64,000 nucleotides of DNA from Methanobrevibacter arboriphilus JCM 13429 = DSM 1125. Its GTDB lineage: Archaea; Methanobacteriota; Methanobacteria; Methanobacteriales; Methanobacteriaceae. Positions 29,402 through 38,862 of the stretch are shown here, piece by piece. Each line of letters opens with the position of its first letter. Positions within the stretch are counted from its first letter, which is position 1. Made by a program: the position numbers and the translations under genes. Under the pieces are notes generated by a model. The model did no database searches. It worked only from the letters and a program-made list of their open reading frames with translations, and was not told the origin of the DNA. The stretch lies in the NCBI RefSeq assembly GCF_002072215.1, contig NZ_JXMW01000007.1:1-64000 (forward strand), read 5' to 3'.

Positions 29402-29443
29402 ATTAAGTAACATGTTCTTTTATAAAACAACATGTTGCTTAAT
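29402..29443. promoter_or_regulatory. 42-bp dyad with two AACATGTT palindromes (operator candidate)
   Basis: ATTAAGTAACATGTT (29402-29416) pairs with AACATGTTGCTTAAT (29429-29443) at 14 of 15 positions, and the centre TTTTATAAAA is itself palindromic. Each arm contains the perfect 8-bp palindrome AACATGTT, 20 bp apart (about two helical turns), as for cooperative dimer binding. It lies about 465 bp upstream of the RHH-like gene start and 555 bp before the gene at 29997. A folded RNA or terminator is the alternative. Confidence 0.45.
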
Positions 29444-29923
29444 GTTTCTTTAAATAGATTCATCAATTTTGTAGTAAAATTGTCTGTGATTCATTATTGA
29501 ATCTTATGAATATGGTTTCTTATAATTATGGCTATATGATTATAATTATTACTATAATTATTACTATAAATGTGACTTTTTACTCAAACTTATGAACTGA
29601 AATAAAAATGGACTTATCAAATTACTCATAACTGAAAATAAATGTGAATATGAGAGCAAATACAAACAAGTATATTTTTATTTTAGTTTATTATCTATCA
29701 AATGATTAATTCAGTATGTTTAGAAATCAGTAAATAGACAAATTATTAAAAATCATAAAATAAACAAAATAAACAATTCTTCGTTTATTATGAGAAGATC
29801 ATAAGGATTATTAAAGATCATATGGATGATTAGAATTGTTTATAAATTAGCTGGCGGATTTTTCAATTTCAAAAATCAATTTGTAATTGAAAATAGTATT
29901 TAAATCTTTAAGGGTGGATTTAT

Positions 29924-29956
29924 ATGCTTTTCAAATTCATTGGTGTGGCTCAATGA
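29924..29956 (+). CDS. Possible 10-residue leader peptide
   Basis: ATG at 29924 with GGGTGGA upstream opens the frame MLFKFIGVAQ and stops at TGA 29954-29956, 40 bp before the start of the next gene. The SD is good, but so short a frame can arise by chance. A translated leader controlling the downstream gene is possible but unproven. Confidence 0.25.
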   Translation: MLFKFIGVAQ

Positions 29957-29996
29957 TTTAAGACTTATATTATACGACTTATATAATGGAGGAAGT

Positions 29997-30314
29997 ATGA
30001 GTTCTAAAAACAATGATGGGAAAATAGTAATAGCTTTAATAATCTCATTAATAGCATTTGGATTAGGGTCTGGTATTGGAATTGCTGTTGGTATATCTGG
30101 AGATAGTTTTAATTCATCAGATACTAATGAACCAGTTAATACTACTATCGATGTAACTAACAATATTAGTCAAGATAATCCTAATTATAACATGGATGCA
30201 TATCCTTTTGAGGAAAATAATCTGTCTTCTGATTCAAATTCATCAAATTCAGGAGTTTATTACTCTGAAGAGGATTTAGCAAAAAATAATAGTCATAGTA
30301 TAACAATAGGTTAG
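29997..30314 (+). CDS. Small membrane-anchored, Ser/Asn-rich extracellular protein (hypothetical)
   Basis: 105 aa. Short basic start (MSSKNNDGK), one membrane segment (IVIALIISLIAFGLGSGIGIAVGI), then a Ser/Asn/Thr-rich, acidic tail with several N-x-S/T sites (NTTIDVTNNISQD). This is a type II or uncleaved-signal surface protein layout. No named family recognised. ATG at 29997 has GGAGGA in front and is preferred to an earlier in-frame GTG at 29940 without SD. Confidence 0.65.
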   Translation: MSSKNNDGKIVIALIISLIAFGLGSGIGIAVGISGDSFNSSDTNEPVNTTIDVTNNISQDNPNYNMDAYPFEENNLSSDSNSSNSGVYYSEEDLAKNNSHSITIG

Positions 30315-30857
30315 ACTTTTAAAAAATAGCAGTTGACCCCACAAAACTAGCTTGCTTTATGTATTCTTAACCTATTTTTATACAATTTTTAAATTAAAAG
30401 CTTATAGGATATTTCATTATTTAAAATCATTATTTAAAATCATTATCTAAAAATCATTATTTAAAAATTTTATTTTATATTCTATTAATAGCTTTTCACG
30501 TTATTTTTGTTAGTTTTAACTTTACAATTATCTTTTTATTTTTAAGTATTGTTTATATTAATATTATTCATATTATTATCTGCTAAATAGTTGCTCATAT
30601 TATTTTCTGTTAAGTATTATTCATATTATTAAATTTTAAATAGTATTTATATAATTTAAAATTAGCTATATGATCTAAAATTACAATAATAATCTAAAAT
30701 TACAATAAATTATAAATTATCAACATTTTTTTATTAGTTATTTGATGTTGATTATGTAATTTATAATGGATATATACAAATATTAGATATAACAAATAGA
30801 TTTATCAATAAGTAAATCTATGAAGATTTTATTAAATTAATTTTAACAAGGGTTATA
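30315..30857. other. Spacer before argJ
   Basis: 543 bp. TTTAAAATCATTA is repeated three times (30420-30465) and TATTATTCATATTATTA motifs occur at 30555-30630. A weak T-rich terminator region may follow the small surface protein gene. No gene or RNA recognised. Confidence 0.4.
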
Positions 30858-32129
30858 ATGATAACAAGAAAAGATATACATAAGGATTTTACAGATAAAA
30901 TAAAGGTAATAGATGGAGGAATATGCGCTGTTTCTAAAGTTAAGGTAGCTGGTGTTCGAGATGGAAAATATGGTGTTTCTATTATAGTCTGTAAAAATTC
31001 TGATGTTGCTGGTGTTTTTACTTCTAACAAAGTTATTGCAGCTCCTGTTGAATACACTAAGAATACAATTGAAGATGGAAAGTTGTCTGCAATTATAGCT
31101 AATAGTGGAAATGCTAATTGTTTTACAGGCGATCAGGGAGTATTTGACTGTGAAGCTACTGTTGAAATTATTTCAAAAATCTTTGAAATTCCTAAAACTG
31201 AAATTGCAACTGCTTCAACTGGTGTAATTGGTCGAAAAATGCCAATGGATATTATTACTAGACTAATTAACCAAGCTAGTGAAGTTCTTGAAAATTCAAA
31301 CAATGCTTCTATAAATGCTGCAAAAGCAATAATGACAACTGACACTGTTTATAAACATGCGTCTATTGAAGTTACATTAGGAAATAATCAAAAAGTTAAG
31401 ATTGGGGGAATTTGTAAAGGTACTGGTATGATTGCTCCAAATATGGGAACAATGTTGTGTTTTATAGCTACAGATGCTATTGCTGATCAGAAAATCTTAA
31501 AAGAATCTTTAAAAAAAGCAGTTGATGATAGTTTTAATATGGTTATTGTTGATGGAGATGAAAGTACTAATGATACAGTTCTTTTCTTTGCAAATGGGGA
31601 ATCTAAAAATAGTATTTTAGTAAATAACAAAATAAATGGTTCAGATATAGATAGAAACTTTCAAGAAGGATTAAATGTTCTTTGTAAAGATTTAGCTAAG
31701 CAGATGGCACAAGATGGTGAAGGTGCAACTAAATTCATTGAAGTGGAAGTTAGAGGAGCTAAATCAAAATCTGATGCTCAAATCGCATCTAAATCAGTTG
31801 TTAAATCACCACTTGTTAAAAGTGCAGTTTTTGGCGGGGATCCTAATTGGGGTAGAATTGTAGCTGCTGTAGGATATTCTGGTGCTTATATGGATCCTGA
31901 TGATATTACTATTGCCATATCTTCCAATGATAATCTTGTTGACTTGGTACTTGATGGTGAAATTTTAGCTTTTGAAGGAACAGCTAATCTTGAGAATGCA
32001 GAGTTGATTATGAAGGAAAAATCGATAAAAATCATCATTGATTTAAAGAATGGAAAATATAATGCTATAGCTTATGGTTGTGATTTAACTTATGATTATG
32101 TTAAAATTAATGCAGAGTATACTACTTGA
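30858..32129 (+). CDS. argJ: Glutamate N-acetyltransferase (ArgJ, ornithine acetyltransferase)
   Basis: 423 aa. It transfers the acetyl group of N-acetylornithine to glutamate (cyclic arginine pathway) and may also use acetyl-CoA. Self-cleavage site is visible at KAIMTTDT (nucleophile Thr after Ala-Ile-Met-Thr). Other landmarks are IIANSGNANCFTGDQG, STGVIGRKMPM, GICKGTGMIAPNMGTMLCFI, DGDESTNDTVLFFANG and AVFGGDPNWGRIVAAVGYSG. Length is normal. AAGGGTT is a weak SD. argB, the next step of the pathway, is 1.8 kb downstream with a glutamate decarboxylase between. Confidence 0.96.
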   Translation: MITRKDIHKDFTDKIKVIDGGICAVSKVKVAGVRDGKYGVSIIVCKNSDVAGVFTSNKVIAAPVEYTKNTIEDGKLSAIIANSGNANCFTGDQGVFDCEATVEIISKIFEIPKTEIATASTGVIGRKMPMDIITRLINQASEVLENSNNASINAAKAIMTTDTVYKHASIEVTLGNNQKVKIGGICKGTGMIAPNMGTMLCFIATDAIADQKILKESLKKAVDDSFNMVIVDGDESTNDTVLFFANGESKNSILVNNKINGSDIDRNFQEGLNVLCKDLAKQMAQDGEGATKFIEVEVRGAKSKSDAQIASKSVVKSPLVKSAVFGGDPNWGRIVAAVGYSGAYMDPDDITIAISSNDNLVDLVLDGEILAFEGTANLENAELIMKEKSIKIIIDLKNGKYNAIAYGCDLTYDYVKINAEYTT

Positions 32130-32213
32130 ATTTAATTTATGAAAAATGTTTATTCAATTAAATAAATATCATTTTAATTTTTAATAATAAAAACTTAAAT
32201 AATAAAAGGTGGG

Positions 32214-33629
32214 ATGAATTATATGCTTTCAAATAAAGTAAACTTAAAAGATATGAAAAAAACTGGAAAAAACACTTCTATTTATGGTACTAGGTATGTT
32301 TCAGAACCTATTCCTAAATTTGAAATTCCCGATGAAGGTATGCCTTCTAAAGCAGCATACCAATTGATTAATGATGAATTAAATCTTGATGGTAATCCTA
32401 ATTTAAACCTTGCAAGTTTTGTAACTACTTGGATGGAACCAGAAGCAGATATACTTATTAATCAGACTAATGGGAAGAATTTCGTTGATAATGATGAGTA
32501 TCCTCAAACTGAGATTATTCAAAATAGAGTAATAAATATGTTGGCAAGGCTTTTTAATGCTCCAAAGGATTGTGATTTTCTTGGTACTAGTACTATTGGT
32601 TCATCTGAAGCTATAATGTTGGGAGTTCTTGCTCATAAATGGGCTTGGAGAGAAAATAGGAAAGCTGAAGGTAAAGATTGTTCTAATCCTAATATTGTTA
32701 TGGGTGCCGATGTTCATGTTGTTTGGGAGAAGTTTGCCAAATATTTTGACGTTGAACTTAGAATGGTTCCAATGGAAAAAGGCGAATATACATTAACTGC
32801 TGATAAAGTTAAAGAAAATATTGATGAAAATACTATTGCTGTGGGTGTGGTTCTTGGAACAACTTTCACTGGTCAAATTGATCAAATACAAGAGATTAAT
32901 GAGCTTTTAGTTAATGTTAAAGAAGAAAAAGGTTGGGATATTCCAATTCATGTTGATGGTGCAAGTGGTGCTTTTATAATTCCTTTCCTTGATCCTGATT
33001 TTAAATGGGATTTTAGACTTTCTCATGTAAGGTCTATTAATGTTTCTGGACATAAATATGGGCTTGTTTATCCTGGTGTTGGTTGGTTAATTTTTAAAGA
33101 TAAAAAATATCTTTCAGATGATTTGATTTTTGAGGTTAATTATTTAGGTGGTATTATTCCAACATTTAATCTTAATTTTTCAAAAGGAAGTAGTATGATT
33201 ATTGCACAATACTATAATCTTTTAAGACTTGGAAAACAAGGATATTCAAGTATTATGAACAATTTAATGGAAACAGCTACATATCTTGCAAATACTCTTA
33301 AAAACACTGGATATTTTAAGTTATTAGATGAAGAGTTAGTTTTACCAATATTAGCTATAAAACTTGATAATTTAGATGATCTTGATGGTGCAGATGATCT
33401 TACTGTTTTTGATATTTCTAGAAAACTTCGTGAAAGAGGATGGTTAGTTCCAGCTTATACTTTACCAGCTAATGCTGAAGATATCGCAGTTTTAAGAATT
33501 GTTATAAAAGAGAATTTCACAAGAGATATGGCTGATCTTTTAGTTCAAGATTTAAATAATATTTTTGATGGGTATAAAAAAGATTCAAAGGATGATTCAG
33601 AAAATGAACCTTTAATTAATATATTTTAA
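32214..33629 (+). CDS. gadB: Glutamate decarboxylase (PLP-dependent)
   Basis: 471 aa group II decarboxylase; expected to convert glutamate to GABA and CO2 with proton consumption. Family signatures: [77 protein letters not shown] and the PLP lysine in [14 protein letters not shown]. It is much longer than the tyrosine/aspartate decarboxylase MfnA and has the GAD-specific N-terminus. Start is uncertain: ATG 32214 is only 4 nt after AGG, ATG 32223 is 9 nt after GGTGGG. No glutamate/GABA antiporter is adjacent; acid tolerance or GABA production is inference. Confidence 0.88.
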   Translation: MNYMLSNKVNLKDMKKTGKNTSIYGTRYVSEPIPKFEIPDEGMPSKAAYQLINDELNLDGNPNLNLASFVTTWMEPEADILINQTNGKNFVDNDEYPQTEIIQNRVINMLARLFNAPKDCDFLGTSTIGSSEAIMLGVLAHKWAWRENRKAEGKDCSNPNIVMGADVHVVWEKFAKYFDVELRMVPMEKGEYTLTADKVKENIDENTIAVGVVLGTTFTGQIDQIQEINELLVNVKEEKGWDIPIHVDGASGAFIIPFLDPDFKWDFRLSHVRSINVSGHKYGLVYPGVGWLIFKDKKYLSDDLIFEVNYLGGIIPTFNLNFSKGSSMIIAQYYNLLRLGKQGYSSIMNNLMETATYLANTLKNTGYFKLLDEELVLPILAIKLDNLDDLDGADDLTVFDISRKLRERGWLVPAYTLPANAEDIAVLRIVIKENFTRDMADLLVQDLNNIFDGYKKDSKDDSENEPLINIF

Positions 33630-33922
33630 TAATTATAATTAATATTATTAATAAAAGTTTTAATATGCATATTTATTTATTATTTATATTTAATTAGTAA
33701 ACTACATATTAAAAGTAAATTTTTGCCCCTTTTTATTAATAAAATATTTATATCTAAAAGTAAATATTATAAATGAATATTATTTTAATAATTGAATTTT
33801 TTAATAATTGAATGCTTTAATAGATGAACATATATTCTAATAAAAATCCTAGCTTGCATTATTTAACATTTGCAATTTTTATCAATATATTTATACTTTT
33901 ATAATAATTTGTTGTGAAAGAT

Positions 33923-34828
33923 ATGTCAGAGGAACTGAATAATAAACCAAATAAGGCGAATCTTCTTATTGAAGCATTACCTTATATAAAAGAATTTCAT
34001 CATAAAAAAATCATGATAAAGTATGGTGGACATGCTATGATTGATGAAGAAGCTATGAACTCTACAGCTAGAGATACAGTTTTACTTAAATATGTAGGTA
34101 TGGAACCTATTGTTGTTCATGGTGGAGGTCCTGAGATTACTCGTTCTATGAATAAAATGGGTAAAGAGCCTAGATTTATTAAAGGACTTCGTATTACTGA
34201 TGAAGAGACTATGGATATTGTTACAATGGTTTTAGTTGGCAAAATTAGTACAGAAATTGTTTCTAAAATCGGTATTCATGGTGGAAAAGCTTCTGGTATT
34301 TCAGGAAAAGATAGTCAATTAATTGTAGCTTCTAAAAAAGCTCCTCATAGAATAACAGATGAAGAGACAGGTGAGGAACATGAAATTGATTTAGGTTTAG
34401 TTGGTCAAATTGACTCTTTAAATACTGAAATTGTACAAATGTTCACTGATAATGATTATATTCCAGTTATATCTCCTATTGGTGTAGATGATAATGGAAA
34501 TACATTAAATCTTAATGCTGATACTGTTGCTGGAGAAGTAGCTAGTAAAATGAACTCTGAAAAATTAATAATTTTAACCGATGTTCCTGGTGTACTTAAA
34601 GATCCTAATGATCCTAAATCATTAATCAAAAAGATTAAAGTAGATGAAGTTGATGATTTAATTAAAGATGGAACTATAAGTGGAGGTATGATTCCTAAAG
34701 TAGAAACTTGTGTTAAGGCTATTGAAGGAGGAGTAAAATCTGCTCATATTATAGACGGCAGAGTTAAACATTCTCTACTTCTTGAAATATTTACTACAAA
34801 AGGTATTGGAACTATGATTACATTATAG
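33923..34828 (+). CDS. argB: Acetylglutamate kinase
   Basis: About 301 aa. It phosphorylates N-acetylglutamate in arginine synthesis. Amino-acid kinase motifs: [74 protein letters not shown]-like [20 protein letters not shown] and [24 protein letters not shown] at 33914 would add three residues; its GTGA is more likely the SD for ATG 33923 (8 nt). Works after ArgJ, which is encoded upstream. Confidence 0.95.
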   Translation: MSEELNNKPNKANLLIEALPYIKEFHHKKIMIKYGGHAMIDEEAMNSTARDTVLLKYVGMEPIVVHGGGPEITRSMNKMGKEPRFIKGLRITDEETMDIVTMVLVGKISTEIVSKIGIHGGKASGISGKDSQLIVASKKAPHRITDEETGEEHEIDLGLVGQIDSLNTEIVQMFTDNDYIPVISPIGVDDNGNTLNLNADTVAGEVASKMNSEKLIILTDVPGVLKDPNDPKSLIKKIKVDEVDDLIKDGTISGGMIPKVETCVKAIEGGVKSAHIIDGRVKHSLLLEIFTTKGIGTMITL

Positions 34829-34894
34829 TTTTATTATTTATTATAGCTTTATTAAAATAGCTCTATTATTAATATTACTTTATTATTTTTTCTA

Positions 34895-35008
34895 TTATCA
34901 ATTTTTATTAGTATTTATTCAAATTATTTTTTATTAATATTATTTTTATGGTTATCAATTTTTATTAATATTTATTGAAATTATTTTTTATTAATATTAT
35001 TTTTATTA
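34895..35008. repeat. 57-bp tandem repeat
   Basis: Units start TTATCAATTTTTATTA at 34895 and 34952 and are nearly identical over 57 bp. They lie between the convergent genes argB and the 35137 dehydrogenase, within about 300 bp of TTATTATT-type simple sequence. Confidence 0.75.
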
Positions 35009-35136
35009 TTTATTTTATTATTGTCTATTATTAGTATTACTTTTATTATTACTTTTACTATTATTTTTATTACTATTTATTAAATTAATTAGGTAATTTT
35101 CATTAGTTAGTTAATTTTCATTATTTTTGATTGTTT

Positions 35137-36216
35137 TTAAATTAAATTTTCTAATTCTTTTTTAATAGCTATAGTAATATCAGATGTTTTTGAGTTTCCT
35201 CCTAAGTCAGGAGTAGCTATTTTTTTTGATTTTAAAACATTTTCAACAGCTTTATTAATTTGTTTAGCATAAAAATCTTCTTTTAAAAATTCTAACATCA
35301 TACTAATGGATAATATCATAGCTATTGGGTTAGCTAATCCTTTTCCTTCAATATCTGGGGCAGAGCCATGAACTGGTTCAAATAAACCGTTTTTATCTCC
35401 TATGTTAGCTGAAGGTGATAGTCCAAGACCACCAACTAATCCTGCTCCTTCATCAGATAGTATATCTCCATAAAGGTTACTTGTTACTATTATATCGAAT
35501 TCTTGTGGTTTTGTTATTAAATACATTGCAGTTGCATCTATATAATAATCATTAGCTTTTATATCAGGGCATTTTGCTGAATATCTTTCCACTACATTGT
35601 AAAACGATTCTTTAAATATACCATCAGTTTTTTTTAATACATTTTCTTTATGAACGCAAGTAATTTTTTTTCTATTGTTTTTTATCGCTGTTTTATATGC
35701 AAATTCACATATTTTTGTACTTGCCTTTTTAGTTATAACTCTTTTAGCTATTGTTTTTGTGATTTTATTATTTTTTTCATTTTCATTATTTTCTTTCTTT
35801 TCTTTCTTTGTACTGTTTTTTTCTTCCTCTTTTTCAAAAGACTCTATTTGAGAGTATAATCCTTCTGTATTTTCCCTAATGATTAAAAAATCAATATTAT
35901 TAAATAGTGAGTTTACTCCTTCAAATGTTTTTATAGGTCTTAAATTAGCAAATACGTCGAGTTCTTTTCTAAGAGTTATAATTGGACTTTTTTCACTTGG
36001 TGTAGATGTAATAGCTCCAAATAAAGTAGCTGCACTTTTTTTAGCATTTTTTATGGTTTCTTCAGGTATTGTTTTACCACAGTTTTGAAAACATTCAAAT
36101 CCTGCTTTTGACTTGATAAAATCATAATTTAAATTTAGAGATTCTAAAATAGTTAAACCTGCTTCCATAACTTCCTTTCCTACTCCATCCCCAGCTATAG
36201 TTGTTATCTTTTTCAT
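35137..36216 (-). CDS. Isopropylmalate/homoisocitrate dehydrogenase family protein with Lys/Glu/Asn-rich insert
   Basis: 359 aa beta-decarboxylating dehydrogenase. Motifs: TIAGDGVGKEVMEAGL, SPIITLRKELDVFANLRP (substrate-binding Arg residues), IIRENTEGLY, the catalytic Lys in VHKENVL, YIDATAMYL, VTSNLYGDILSDEGAGLVGGLGLSPSANIG and FEPVHGSAPDI (NAD site). It is either LeuB (leucine) or AksF (2-oxosuberate for coenzyme B and biotin-like chains); methanogens have both and the features here are mixed. Odd: about 25 extra charged/polar residues (EKEEEKNSTKKEKKENNENE region) follow NTEGLYSQIES, where homologues have a short loop. No SD is clear; ATAATCTATG upstream. Confidence 0.88.
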   Translation of the reverse strand: MKKITTIAGDGVGKEVMEAGLTILESLNLNYDFIKSKAGFECFQNCGKTIPEETIKNAKKSAATLFGAITSTPSEKSPIITLRKELDVFANLRPIKTFEGVNSLFNNIDFLIIRENTEGLYSQIESFEKEEEKNSTKKEKKENNENEKNNKITKTIAKRVITKKASTKICEFAYKTAIKNNRKKITCVHKENVLKKTDGIFKESFYNVVERYSAKCPDIKANDYYIDATAMYLITKPQEFDIIVTSNLYGDILSDEGAGLVGGLGLSPSANIGDKNGLFEPVHGSAPDIEGKGLANPIAMILSISMMLEFLKEDFYAKQINKAVENVLKSKKIATPDLGGNSKTSDITIAIKKELENLI

Positions 36217-36701
36217 AGATTATCTCTCAATTAACATTATTGTTTTAATTTGTGTTTTTAATTAATTATACTTTAATTAATATAATCATATAATTAATAT
36301 AACTTAATTACTATAATTTGATTAATATTTATTTGATGATTTATTTGATGTTTTTAAAAATTGATATTAGTTTTAAATTTATAATTTTTGATTTATTGAT
36401 TGTTAAACTTATTGATTTAGTTAAATATTTATCTTATGAATAATATAATGTACATTATAGGTTATATTTTTAATTATTTATGTTTTCAATGTTTTGAATT
36501 CATATTTAAATCATTAAAAGTATTAAAATATAGTTCGTATTATGTCAAAGTATTTATATTATGTATTACATATATAGTATTAAGATTATATTATTATAAT
36601 TTGTTATAATTTATATAGAAATTTATAAAAATTTCCAATTAAAATAAATGAGAATAGAATTTAATGGAAATAAAGTTTATAAAATAATAGGAGTTATTGC
36701 T
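36217..36701. other. Divergent spacer between the dehydrogenase and HEAT-repeat genes
   Basis: 485 bp, AT-rich. TATTTATATTATG (36549-36561) and TACATATATAGTATT (36568-36582) could be TATA elements for the HEAT gene. No gene recognised. Confidence 0.4.
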
Positions 36702-37172
36702 ATGGAAAAAACTATAAAACAACTTATTGAGGATTTGAATAATGATGATGAGTTTGTTCAAGAAGAAGCACTTGGACTTCTTGAATTTAGATCTGAAGAG
36801 TCTCTTGATCCTCTTATTGAAGTTTTATCTACTAAAGGTACAAATAAAAATATAAAAATGTCTTCTGCAAAATTATTAGGTATTATAGGTGATGAAAAAG
36901 CTATTGATCCACTTATAGCTACTTTAAAAGACAATAATAAGCTTGTTAGAAGAGAAGCTTCAACTGCACTAAGTCGTATGGGTGATAAAGCTGTTGATCC
37001 CTTGATAGCTATTCTTGATGATGATGATTGGAGAGTTAGAGGGGCTGCTGCATGGGCTTTAGGTAAAATAGGAGATAAAAATGCTATTGGTCCTTTAAAA
37101 TCACTTCTTGATGATGATAGTGGATTTGTAAGAACTGGTGCTAAGTTTGCTTTAGATAATATTGAAGAATAA
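36702..37172 (+). CDS. HEAT-repeat (PBS-lyase-like) protein
   Basis: 156 aa. Four HEAT-like units of about 31 residues: EALGLLEFRSEESLDPLIEVL, SAKLLGIIGDEKAIDPLIATLKDNNKLVRREA, STALSRMGDKAVDPLIAILDDDDWRVRGAA and AWALGKIGDKNAIGPLKSLLDDDSGFVRTGA. Such proteins act as scaffolds; no enzymatic residue is present. An earlier ATG at 36648 is in frame, but GGAG 8 nt before ATG 36702 makes the latter the likely start. Neighbours give no functional clue. Confidence 0.82.
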   Translation: MEKTIKQLIEDLNNDDEFVQEEALGLLEFRSEESLDPLIEVLSTKGTNKNIKMSSAKLLGIIGDEKAIDPLIATLKDNNKLVRREASTALSRMGDKAVDPLIAILDDDDWRVRGAAAWALGKIGDKNAIGPLKSLLDDDSGFVRTGAKFALDNIEE

Positions 37173-37230
37173 TTGGTATTTTATATCTTTATTAAAATAA
37201 CTAATGTATTATCTCTATTAAAATAACTAA

Positions 37231-37342
37231 TATAAAATAAATAATATTAATCATATAAAATAAATAGTATTAACCAATATAAAATAAATAATATTAATCA
37301 TATAAAATAAATAGTATTAACCAATATAAAATAAATAATATT
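37231..37342. repeat. Perfect 47-bp tandem repeat (2.4 copies)
   Basis: Units at 37231-37277 and 37278-37324 are identical; a third partial copy runs 37325-37342. Each begins TATAAAATAAATAATATT and contains AGTATTAACC. It follows the HEAT-repeat gene directly. Confidence 0.85.
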
Positions 37343-38105
37343 TATTAAAAATTTATTAAAAATTCATATATAAAATTTATATATTATATTATTTATTAAA
37401 ATAACTAACTAAGACTTTATATCTTTATTGAAATAAGTAATATTTTATAATATTATAATAATAATTATAATATTATTAAAAGTTTTAATAAGTTTATCTT
37501 TCATTATTTTTTGTTTTTAATTTTAATCTTTTCTTTTTATTTTTATATGAGATTTTAGATTTTATTTTTAATTATTATTTAATTATTTTATTAATAGTTA
37601 TAAATGTTATAAAAGTTATAAAATTAATTTTTTTTGAAAAATAAAAATAATATATTATTTATTAATTTTTTTAAACAATTTCAAAAAAAAATCTATTCTT
37701 TGATATAATTTTTCAGAAAAATTAACTAATCGGAAAGATACTTCCGGTAGATTTATATATGATAAAAGCTATATTAATACTGCTGATAATTATCCATAAA
37801 TATATTCTGTATTAATATTCCTTTAGTATCTATTAATCGTAATTTTATTGTAATTTTTAATTATTAGATTTTAATTATTAGATTTTAATTTTTAATTATT
37901 ATATTATTTTTATATTACTAAATATCTGTATCAAATGTTTTTTTATTTAAATGATAACTAATTTAAATATTAATTCTAATCTAAATTTAGATAATAAAAA
38001 GCTAATGATAATGTATCAAAAGTTATTGATATAATGAAAAGCTAAATGATATATAAATATAATAATGAAAATTTAAATTTGATTGACAATTAAAGGAATA
38101 GTATT
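37343..38105. other. Spacer before pdxT
   Basis: About 760 bp, AT-rich with no gene seen. It contains the palindrome-plus-TATA unit at 37731-37761 (given separately). ATGATATATAAATATA (38047-38062), about 45 bp before pdxT, could be the pdxT TATA box. Confidence 0.45.
37731..37761 (+). promoter_or_regulatory. GC-richer palindrome next to a TATA-like box
   Basis: CGGAA (37731-37735) and TTCCG (37742-37746) form a dyad with a 6-nt centre; TTTATATATG follows at 37752-37761. The dyad thus sits where BRE or an operator would be. No gene begins within 300 bp, so a transcript from here would be a long pdxT leader or an RNA. Confidence 0.35.
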
Positions 38106-38729
38106 ATGATTAAAATAGGAGTATTGAATCTACAAGGTGCAGTTAGTGAACATGTTGAAATGACATTGAAAGCTATTGAAAACATGGGTAAAAATAATGA
38201 AATTGTAGCTGAAGTAGTTAGATATGCTAATGAAGTAGCAGAGTGTAATGGAATTATAATTTCTGGAGGAGAAAGTACAGTTATTGGTAAGCTTATTAAA
38301 GAAAGAGGAATTGATAAAGTAATTATTGAAAATAATATTCCTGTATTTGGAACTTGTGCTGGTATGGTTCTTCTTTCTAAGAAAACAGACTATGATCAGG
38401 AGATTCTTGGTATTATGGACATTGAAGTTAAAAGAAATTCTTTTGGAAGACAAAGAGATTCTTTTGAGAATGAAATTAATATCTTTAATTATTCTTATCC
38501 TGGAGTTTTTATAAGAGCTCCTTCTGTTTCAAATATTCTTAATGGAACTAAAGATGAGAGTTCTCAGATAAAAAATCAGGTTCAAATACTTTCCGTCCTT
38601 GATTCAAATATTATAGCTGTTAAACAAGGAAATAACATAGCTATGTCTTTCCATCCTGAATTAACAGATGATACAAGATTACATGAGTATTATCTAAATC
38701 AGATTTTAGAGTTAAATAATGATAATTAA
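38106..38729 (+). CDS. pdxT: Pyridoxal 5'-phosphate synthase glutaminase subunit
   Basis: 207 aa class I glutaminase that feeds ammonia to PdxS for de novo vitamin B6 synthesis. GVLNLQGAVSEHVEM, IISGGESTVIGKL, the nucleophile in VFGTCAGMVLL (Cys84), RNSFGRQRDSFE and SFHPELTDD (catalytic His) are diagnostic. Length is normal. SD AAAGGAAT. pdxS is not in the window. PLP is the cofactor of the gadB and thrC products nearby, but linkage is probably coincidental. Confidence 0.96.
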   Translation: MIKIGVLNLQGAVSEHVEMTLKAIENMGKNNEIVAEVVRYANEVAECNGIIISGGESTVIGKLIKERGIDKVIIENNIPVFGTCAGMVLLSKKTDYDQEILGIMDIEVKRNSFGRQRDSFENEINIFNYSYPGVFIRAPSVSNILNGTKDESSQIKNQVQILSVLDSNIIAVKQGNNIAMSFHPELTDDTRLHEYYLNQILELNNDN

Positions 38730-38862
38730 ATAATAATAATTTTTAAAGAATTATTCTTAAAAATAATTTTTAAATTAATATATAAATTAATAAATTTTTA
38801 AATATTAATTTTTTTATTTAAATATCAATTTTTTAAATATTAATAATAACAGAGGTGATTTC

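Larger units (their letters stand above)
28938..29996. other. 1.06-kb spacer rich in inverted repeats
   Basis: No convincing gene apart from a possible 10-codon leader at 29924. The notable content is the GT-rich inverted repeat (29089-29348) and the strong dyad at 29402-29443, given separately. A 63-codon hydrophobic frame at 29098-29289 lacks SD and is a composition artefact. Confidence 0.5.

Noticed and set aside
28740-29443. Toxin-antitoxin system around the ribbon-helix-helix-like protein
   Set aside because: No toxin-like ORF is adjacent on either side; the neighbouring frames are composition artefacts.
29924-30314. Upstream GTG (29940) as start of the small surface protein
   Set aside because: It lacks an SD, whereas ATG 29997 has GGAGGA and gives a clean membrane-anchor start.
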